Source of the DNA: Tengunoibacter tsumagoiensis
Lineage (GTDB): Bacteria; Chloroflexota; Ktedonobacteria; Ktedonobacterales; Ktedonobacteraceae
NCBI RefSeq assembly: GCF_003967535.1
Contig: NZ_BIFR01000002.1
Location: forward strand, 744,001-808,000
Length of the DNA stretch: 64,000 nucleotides
Direction: 5' to 3'
Position 1 is the stretch's first letter. The number at the start of each line of letters is the position of its first letter. This document shows, piece after piece, positions 58,784 to 64,000 of this stretch. The notes beneath the pieces are model-generated. The model was not told the origin of the DNA. It made no database searches and saw only the letters and a list, made by a program, of their open reading frames with translations. Position numbers and translations under genes: made by a program.

Positions 58784-59521
58784 TTAGCCTGGGTTCACCA
58801 CCGTTTTATAGTAGTCGCATAGTGCAGTAAGCTTGCACTGGCTACAGCGGGGATGATCATAGACGCAGATACGTTGACCGAGCCGGAGCAATCCTTTATG
58901 GAAATTGTAGATGGTCCTTGCATCATCAGGCAAGAGGGCTTGCAATAGCGCATGCGCATTATCTGCAGTGACTTTTTTGCCAATCAGGCCGATGCGGATC
59001 GAGGTGCGGTGGACATGCACATCAACAGGAAGGAGAGGCATTTTACAACTGAACAGGAGAACACATCCAATGGTTTTGGGCCCAATGCCTGAAAAACGAT
59101 TGAGCCAGGCAACTGCATCTTCCGTGGGCAGCGAACAGAGGAAGTCAAGATTGAGGCTCCCTCGTTCCTCAGTAATCTGGCGCATAATCGCTTGAATGCG
59201 AGGTGCTTTGACTTCGGGAAAACTGACATTGGCAATTGTTTCTTCTACCTCTTTGGTGGGTGCATCTCGTACCCCTTCCCAGGATCCAAAGCGCTTGAGA
59301 AGGTTGGCGTAACCTGCTGCCGTCTGTTCGTCGCGTGTGCGATGTGAAAGAAGAATATCAACCAGCATACTCATCGGGTCTTTTTTGGAAAAGGGCGCTT
59401 CTCCAAACTGCTCAGTCAGCAGTGTTGTTACTTCAAGGGCTTTTGCTACAAGGGTAGTCATGTCTGTAGATGGATAACTGAAATCGGCAAGGTTCCGATT
59501 TCGCCGGAGTGATTGACTCAT
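58784..59521 (-). CDS. Endonuclease III family DNA glycosylase
   Basis: Base-excision repair glycosylase/AP lyase of oxidised pyrimidines. 245 residues: DILLSHRTRDEQTAAGYANL (helix with the LLSxxT motif), the helix-hairpin-helix FSGIGPKTIGCVLLF with the catalytic Lys, the Asp in LPVDVHVHRTSIRIG, and a C-terminal [4Fe-4S] loop CVYDHPRCSQCKLTALC. Lys and Asp are both kept, so it should be a bifunctional enzyme. GGAAGGAATC precedes the ATG at 59521, so the longer frame to 59626 is not used. Sequence is divergent from E. coli Nth, so substrate range may differ. Confidence 0.92.
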   Translation of the reverse strand: MSQSLRRNRNLADFSYPSTDMTTLVAKALEVTTLLTEQFGEAPFSKKDPMSMLVDILLSHRTRDEQTAAGYANLLKRFGSWEGVRDAPTKEVEETIANVSFPEVKAPRIQAIMRQITEERGSLNLDFLCSLPTEDAVAWLNRFSGIGPKTIGCVLLFSCKMPLLPVDVHVHRTSIRIGLIGKKVTADNAHALLQALLPDDARTIYNFHKGLLRLGQRICVYDHPRCSQCKLTALCDYYKTVVNPG

Positions 59522-59835
59522 GATTCCTTCCTCTTCTCTTGCTACAATACATCTGTCATAGACACGGCTCACTGGCAAAAAGTGTTCCAATACACACTGA
59601 GAACTGCATTCCAGTTTGAATAACAAGAAAGAGAGATCTCTTATGACACGAGTAGGGCTTCAAAGGCTCATAAAGTAGAAAATTTATTTAAAATCAAGTA
59701 GAACCTGGTTGCTTATCAAAAGTGTCATAAATGATATAGCATTTGGCGTATATGATGTTCTTTTTCTAGTATATGAAAATATATAATTTTTACATATACA
59801 CATCGAAAAATACCTGTACAAAAAGGAGCGTGTTC
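59522..59835. other. AT-rich intergenic region
   Basis: No gene seen. AT-rich DNA at 59670-59820 likely holds the promoter of the secreted-protein gene at 59836; I cannot place -35/-10 elements confidently. Confidence 0.35.
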
Positions 59836-60115
59836 ATGAAACGAATAAGTGTTCTTCTTGTCTGTGCGTTGCTTGTCAGCCTTGTTGCCATAAGCTTTAC
59901 CTCCGTCCTGCACATGCGGCTAGTGCTTGTCAGGGACAAACCGTTGCCGCGACTGCATATGAGAGTAATGTGCATGGTGGGGTGGAACTTATCCTGTGTT
60001 ACAGCTATTCCTCGAACCAGAACTGGGCCGAGCTTGCTGGCCAGCGTTTTCGTCGATGGTAAGCGCTGCCCAGGCTGTAGTTGTCCATCGAGAATGCCCC
60101 AACATCCAGAGATAG
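59836..60115 (+). pseudogene. Frameshifted small secreted protein (DUF2690-like)
   Basis: AAGGAGCGTGTTC precedes an ATG and a good signal peptide (MKRISVLLVCALLVSLVAIS). The original frame then changes: in the +1-related frame the text continues PAHAASACQGQTVAATAYE and VHGGVELILCYSYSSNQNWA, which gives the expected AxA cleavage site and resembles DUF2690 secreted proteins. That frame stops at 60060-60062, and a third frame, VSAAQAVVVHRECPNIQR, ends at 60113-60115. Two single-base changes would restore one ORF of about 92 residues. The continuous frame (to 60192) loses all homology after the signal peptide. Sequencing error is the alternative. Confidence 0.55.
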
Positions 60116-60813
60116 ATCTGGCGATGCAGAGGAACTGCAGAGGTAGGATCGAGGTGCAGATACTCTCGCAGAGAACCAGGGCTGCAAAGTGACCCCATCC
60201 GCATACCCCAAAGTGACCCTTGTCACAAGGTTATTGCGTCCGTATACTTTGAACATATGATCTAATAGAGTGGCAGCCCGACTTCTCAGTGTCTGAAGAT
60301 GGCTGTACAGCTCTCTTGGACATAGCCTCGGGTACATTTGAAACACACACCTCTTTACAAAGAAGGAAGATGTTTGAGAAAGGAAAAGGTTCAATGTTTC
60401 GACGTTTGCTATGGTTAGGGGTCACTCTCATGATGAGCCTGCTGGTCTTTGGAGCCGCTCGCCTGCTCCCCCCTCCACTACTCGTTCTCCCTGCCACACA
60501 GTCGCATGTTCTGTTTGTGGGGAGTCAACCTCCAGGGCAATCGAGAAGCTACAACCCACAACCCTATCCGGAGTGGGCTGGCGGTTAGAGACAACGATCG
60601 GAGTGCTCCGGAAAACCGTTGTTTGAGGACGCGCTTCTGACCACGCAGAGTTCCTCTGCATCCGCCCACCCATCAAGGATATACAACCCTGACCTTCGTC
60701 ACACAGTTATTCTGGGCCTCTTGCTTAGTATGAGAGAAAAGGCGACTATTCTATCCTTCTCAAGAAAAACCGAACAAAATGCCAGAAAAACTCATGCAAG
60801 AAAGGAATATCGC
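60116..60813. other. Region of decayed secreted-protein sequences
   Basis: One frame starts at 60394 with an AAAGG site and encodes a signal-peptide-like start (MFRRLLWLGVTLMMSLLVFG) but then only Pro/Leu-rich text to 60588. In another frame FCLWGVNLQGNRE follows, reminiscent of the FCLWYDTGYTG motif of the next gene. I read it as a possible second broken paralogue; evidence is thin. Confidence 0.25.
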
Positions 60814-61365
60814 ATGAAAGTGATTCAACGTCTCTGTAGTTTTGGCGCAAGTATGCTTCTCGTCCTTGTGTTCTCTGCGGGCGTCTTCGGCACCGATCAG
60901 GCCCATGCAGCAACAATTCCTGTAAACCAGACCGCTCATTCAGGTATACAACAACAGGTAGCCACCCTGCTCCAGCAGGTGCCCGGTAGCAAACAGACTG
61001 CCTGGAACGCTGTTTCTCTGGACAATGGTAAAACCATCGTGACCTTTACGACGAAGGCCTATTCCGTCGCTTCAGGACCGAGTAACTGCCGGAGTGGTTG
61101 GTTCTGCTTGTGGTATGACACAGGGTATACTGGGGCTGAGGTTCAGTCATCCTCCTATCGATGTGATAGTAGTAGCGCACTTGTGTTGCTGAACTACTTT
61201 CCTACCGATGGACTTGGATCTTATATTAATTACAGTCCGTACACGTTAAAAATATACAATGTCTATGATTCGACCATCGATTACGAAAGCCCGGGTCATT
61301 GGTCGTCCAACACATCAAGCAACAACGATGTTTACAACGCAGCCTCCGTAGTGGAATCTTGTTAA
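60814..61365 (+). CDS. Secreted I36/crystallin-like protein
   Basis: A 183-residue exported protein. Residues 1-33 are a signal peptide ending AHAAT. A helical segment (SGIQQQVATLLQQVPGS) follows, then CRSGWFCLWYDTGYTGAEVQ, typical of peptidase-inhibitor I36/beta-gamma-crystallin-like secreted proteins, with a final Cys pair. AAAGGAATATCGC precedes the ATG at 60814; the ORF opens upstream at 60619 without homology. It lies among decaying paralogues and may be the only functional one. Confidence 0.75.
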   Translation: MKVIQRLCSFGASMLLVLVFSAGVFGTDQAHAATIPVNQTAHSGIQQQVATLLQQVPGSKQTAWNAVSLDNGKTIVTFTTKAYSVASGPSNCRSGWFCLWYDTGYTGAEVQSSSYRCDSSSALVLLNYFPTDGLGSYINYSPYTLKIYNVYDSTIDYESPGHWSSNTSSNNDVYNAASVVESC

Positions 61366-61423
61366 GAAAGGTGTTTTGAACCCTCGATACTCTGTTATTC
61401 TGAGGAGTGACAAGATGACGGCG

Positions 61424-61459
61424 GGAATACCAACGCGAAGCACTTTACGTTGGTATTCC
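61424..61459 (+). terminator. Perfect 12-bp hairpin after the secreted-protein gene
   Basis: GGAATACCAACG (61424-61435) pairs with CGTTGGTATTCC (61448-61459), 12-nt loop, 59 bp past the stop. No T-run follows. Confidence 0.5.
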
Positions 61460-61516
61460 TGCCTACGATGGTGGATATCCTCTGATCTTGCCCCGTTTTT
61501 GTGGAAAGGGAGAAGG

Positions 61517-61912
61517 TGATGTTGACCCACTTTCGGGGAGAGCCTAAACGTGGGAGTCAGGCTAGGAGAATGTCTCAAAAATAAAATCCTTCGCTTCTTT
61601 GTACATTGAAAAGACTCGTTCTTCAATACCTTCCTGTTCGACTGTCCCCCAAAAGCTTTTAATCATCACATTACTGTAGAAATCCCCTTTTCTGCTCATA
61701 ATTATCTGTATCTGATGCTCTTGAAGGACATCACGATACGTTTGGCTGGTGTACTCCTGCCTTGATGGGAATGATGGATCAGTCCCGCTGCTGGTTGGCG
61801 ATGAGCTGGAGCCATCTTCAAGGCATTCTCCACCTGATTTACCCATTGAACCCTCCCGGTTGAAGTATAACAGATTTCTCTTCTCCTACTCCCCAAAAGT
61901 GGGTCAAGCTCA
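61517..61912 (-). mobile_element. Internally deleted IS3-family element with terminal inverted repeats
   Basis: 24-bp ends at 61517-61540 and 61889-61912 match at 21 of 24 positions in inverted orientation, both starting TGA and containing TTGACCCACTTT. Between them lies only the last third of an IS3-type OrfB transposase. No matching target duplication is clear (AAGG against AAGT). At 396 bp it is a non-autonomous, MITE-like remnant. Confidence 0.8.
61562..61846 (-). pseudogene. IS3-family transposase fragment
   Basis: The reading frame carries YTSQTYRDVLQEHQIQIIMS then GDFYSNVMIKSFWGTVEQE and IEERVFSMYKEAKDFIFETF, matching the C-terminal rve domain of IS3-family OrfB. Just upstream, another frame carries MAPAHRQPAAGLIHHSHQG, so a frameshift separates the two halves. 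The catalytic third acidic residue, normally ESFW/ESFF, is Lys here (MIKSFWG), and the first two Asp are gone or lost with the deletion. A GGAGG site precedes the ATG at 61846, so a dead fragment may still be translated. Confidence 0.85.
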
Positions 61913-61916
61913 AAGT

Positions 61917-61944
61917 GTTAACTCCATTCTTCAATGGAGTTAAC
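61917..61944. repeat. Perfect 12-bp hairpin next to the IS end
   Basis: GTTAACTCCATT (61917-61928) and its complement (61933-61944) with a 4-nt loop, 5 bp outside the IS element end. It could be the structured target of the insertion or a terminator or operator for the ACP gene at 62056. Confidence 0.6.
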
Positions 61945-62055
61945 TAGGTGTGAACCTCGTGACTACATGTCAGACGGTATGATTTTTTTATCGAAAGCAA
62001 GAGACCCAAACACACTCAGCGAAGTGTATAAAGCACCTAGAAATTTGGAGGGATT

Positions 62056-62295
62056 ATGGATATAGAACAACTTACAATTATGTTGCGCGATTACGGTGTT
62101 GAAAGATATTTCGATCTTGATACCACTCTCGTTGCGTTAGGTTTCGATTCTTTAAGTACTCTGGAACTAGTAGTAGCACTTGAAGATCACTTTCAGATTG
62201 CATTTGATGATGAAGATCTGACTGGTGATCATTTCCAATCAATAGGTTCTCTTTTAGCAATTTTGAATAAACACGTGCTACAGAAAGCCCACTAA
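62056..62295 (+). CDS. Acyl/peptidyl carrier protein
   Basis: A 79-residue free-standing carrier protein. The phosphopantetheine Ser lies in LVALGFDSLSTLELVVALED, with helix 3 and a closing SIGSLLAILNKH helix. GGAGGGATT precedes the ATG. It is 27-84 bp before the glycosyltransferase-methyltransferase gene on the same strand, so they form one operon. It is unlike the long ACP at 32869 and probably belongs to a separate biosynthetic cluster continuing past the window. Confidence 0.9.
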   Translation: MDIEQLTIMLRDYGVERYFDLDTTLVALGFDSLSTLELVVALEDHFQIAFDDEDLTGDHFQSIGSLLAILNKHVLQKAH

Positions 62296-62378
62296 GAAGA
62301 AATTGGATTGTCCTTTGATCGATGTTGGAAACAATTTACTGCAGTGCTCCATGTGCTGGACTGCAAAGGGATGTGAGC

Positions 62379-63899
62379 ATGCCAAAGAGAGTTATTGATT
62401 GTTCTGGAATGATAGAAATACCATTTTTAGGAGATACGCCTCGCTTGCATAGGTGTATTGCGACTTATATGATTCCAGGTTATGAATCAGCAACAGACGA
62501 TTTGTTAGGATCAATTGTTGCTCATAGTGGTTGTCAAGAGTATCCTATTGTCGTTTTTTGTTTTGACAGGAGCCCCAGTGCTGAGCATGTTCTACAGAAA
62601 TATAAAGTAATACCAATACAATGTAATGTTATTAGTAACGACCCTGTCGCATACCATTCCGTTTTATATAGTGTTGCTCATGTTATTGATGCGGAGCAAT
62701 TTCTTTGTTTAGGAGCTGATACGCTTGTGCTTGACAACATCAAGCCGCTTTTCGCGCTGCTTGATGTGTGTGCGCCAGAGGCAATAGCTGCAGGGAAGCA
62801 AGTCAAGGACCAGGAAAAGGGTATTCTGGATCATATGGTCTTTGCTGGTAATCAACAGGCTCTTCAGGCTCTTGATCTTTTGATACGGGAGCAAAGCTCT
62901 CAACATGATGACCAATCTGTCTCTTATTGGAGCACATCAGAGCCCTTTGCGCAGGCTCTTTCGCATATGGGAAAAAGTGTTGTGTTATCTCCGACATGTA
63001 ACGCTTTTTTCTCTGACGCCGCTGTCAAAGTTGGAGATCGTGCCGGTCGACTGCGTGCAAGCTGGCAGGGAGAGACTGTAAAGGTATTGAATTTTGCAGG
63101 AAGCGGAGCGTCCGAAAGTGCCGAGTGGCGTGGTCATTTTGCCCGGATTCCCGATCCTCTGGTGGGTGTGGGCGAAGGTAATGGATATAAAGACTTTGTT
63201 GTTGCTCTGCGCGGTTGGATTGGACGCTATGGGATGTCTTCGATGGCCTGGTCATTTTATGGCTCTGCTGATTCACAGGCTGCCTCAATTCGCGATCCTT
63301 ACACTATGCCTATTTTTGCCTGTTTGCATTATCTCATTCGGGCCAATGGATGTGTACGTGTATTGGAAACGGGGACGGCGCGTGGCGTATCAGCGGCATG
63401 TCTTGCATCTGCTGTTGCGCATCGTCCTCAGGCGCGAGTTGTAACCATTGATCCGCATCCGCGCACTGAGCGCTATTTTGAACGCTGGGATTTATGGGCC
63501 GCTTTACCTGAACCAATGCAATCCTGTATTGAGACACGCCAAACCCGCTCATTAGAAGGCTTAAAGGCTGCTCTGGATGCCGGAGAAGTGTATGATGCTA
63601 TTCTTCTCGACTCTATTCACTCTGAAGAATATGTCTGGGAAGAATTTCAACTAGCCATTCAACTCGTGTGTGCTGGTGGTTTAATTCTGATCCATGATGC
63701 CATTCTGAAATTCGGCACAGTTGATCGAGCTCTCGCACGAATCGAGGATGCTGGTTACAATGTGACACGACTGTGGGCTGCTGAAGGTGGAGTGCCTGAA
63801 GAGGATCGTCTCGGCCTGGCAGTCGTTGAAAAGCGGCCTAGAAGTAGTAAAATTGAAATAAACGCTAGTAGTATTGATCTTCTTCGTAAGTCTCTATAA
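62379..63899 (+). CDS. Glycosyltransferase-like/SAM methyltransferase fusion
   Basis: 506 residues. The N-terminal half (about 1-250) looks like a GT-A-type nucleotide-sugar domain: IATYMIPGYESATDDLLGSI, then FLCLGADTLVLDNIKPLFAL with the DxD-like ADT. The C-terminal half (about 275-490) is a class I methyltransferase: VLETGTARGVSAACLASAV, RVVTIDPHPRTERYF, then YDAILLDSIHSEEYV and GGLILIHDAILKFG. AAAGGG lies 8 nt before the ATG at 62379; an earlier ATG at 62322 is possible. Role likely in decorating the product of the ACP-bearing operon; the GT call is less sure than the MT call. Confidence 0.8.
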   Translation: MPKRVIDCSGMIEIPFLGDTPRLHRCIATYMIPGYESATDDLLGSIVAHSGCQEYPIVVFCFDRSPSAEHVLQKYKVIPIQCNVISNDPVAYHSVLYSVAHVIDAEQFLCLGADTLVLDNIKPLFALLDVCAPEAIAAGKQVKDQEKGILDHMVFAGNQQALQALDLLIREQSSQHDDQSVSYWSTSEPFAQALSHMGKSVVLSPTCNAFFSDAAVKVGDRAGRLRASWQGETVKVLNFAGSGASESAEWRGHFARIPDPLVGVGEGNGYKDFVVALRGWIGRYGMSSMAWSFYGSADSQAASIRDPYTMPIFACLHYLIRANGCVRVLETGTARGVSAACLASAVAHRPQARVVTIDPHPRTERYFERWDLWAALPEPMQSCIETRQTRSLEGLKAALDAGEVYDAILLDSIHSEEYVWEEFQLAIQLVCAGGLILIHDAILKFGTVDRALARIEDAGYNVTRLWAAEGGVPEEDRLGLAVVEKRPRSSKIEINASSIDLLRKSL

Positions 63900-63941
63900 A
63901 ACGTAAAAAGATTTGTTCATTCAGTCGAAAAGGTGTAGAGC

Positions 63942-64000
63942 ATGCCCATTCGCGCATTGTTACTTGATTGCTTTGGAGTACTTGTACAGACCGCAGAAAG
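63942..64000 (+). CDS. HAD-superfamily protein, N-terminus only (runs off the window)
   Basis: The first 19 residues read MPIRALLLDCFGVLVQTAE, with HAD motif I (DxxGVL) in the form DCFGVL. AAAAGGTGTAGAGC precedes the ATG. Third gene of the operon starting at 62056. With a carrier protein next to it, a FkbH-like glyceryl-ACP enzyme or a phosphatase are both possible, but too little is visible to choose. Confidence 0.6.
   Translation, partial: MPIRALLLDCFGVLVQTAE

Noticed and set aside
60005..60394. Minus-strand 129-residue protein
   Set aside because: Antisense to the decayed secreted-protein genes, low-complexity Ser/Arg composition, no ribosome site and no family resemblance.

Overview
The window reads as a chromosomal stretch of a filamentous, soil-type Chloroflexota, most likely a Ktedonobacteria member. 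This is inferred from gene content, not from a marker gene: SARP/BTAD regulators including a STAND-ATPase/TPR/SARP fusion, an NHLP-type small leader protein, paired DinB proteins, GH44 and P450 genes, roughly even base composition and Shine-Dalgarno starts. No rRNA, tRNA or CRISPR array was seen.

Layout. 1-6.4 kb: a secreted lytic transglycosylase (-), a MerR-controlled ABC exporter operon with a textbook MerR operator, two DinB proteins and a truncated SnoaL-like relic. 6.6-18 kb: a secreted GH44 glucanase with a duplicated C-terminal module, a peptidoglycan amidase, an orphan NuoH, an aldehyde dehydrogenase, a DUF899 protein, a P450, a TPR-hydrolase and a 69-residue NHLP-like protein. 18-25.4 kb: a regulatory block on the minus strand with two paralogous SARP regulators around a tyrosine recombinase, an unlisted 53-residue hydrophobic peptide gene, shared 11-bp-phased direct repeats that look like SARP boxes, and a 1133-residue STAND-TPR-SARP protein.

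25.9-48.7 kb is the centrepiece, a candidate highly reducing type II polyketide or unusual fatty-acyl locus. Leftward run phosphoketolase (acetyl-phosphate), both acetyl-CoA carboxylase carboxyltransferase subunits and malonyl-CoA:ACP transacylase, which together supply malonyl-ACP. Rightward, across a divergent promoter region holding two 63-bp direct repeats, run ketoreductase, a long ACP, holo-ACP synthase, a hotdog protein lacking the FabZ histidine, a KS, a second hotdog with the histidine, a Cys-less KS, an 802-residue KS-KSbeta fusion and a KASIII-like enzyme whose HQAN histidine is glutamate. TetR, an FAD monooxygenase fused to a DDN/F420-type domain, aldehyde dehydrogenase, a DHA2 exporter and a P450 follow. 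There is no enoyl reductase, so a polyene-type acyl chain is the simplest inference.

50.1-53.4 kb is an arsenic island: ArsR-ArsC fusion with a perfect palindromic operator, aquaglyceroporin-type channel, second ArsC, SigZ-like sigma factor with a Cys-rich tail, and a small protein with five Cys-Cys pairs. 53.7-59.5 kb: a large beta-CASP metallo-hydrolase with a duplicated C-terminal module, an MFS transporter, a DUF4334 protein and an endonuclease III homologue. 59.8-62 kb is decaying territory: a frameshifted secreted-protein gene, one intact crystallin/I36-like secreted protein and a 396-bp internally deleted IS3-family element with terminal inverted repeats. From 62 kb a new cluster starts (ACP, glycosyltransferase-methyltransferase fusion, HAD-like protein) and runs off the window.
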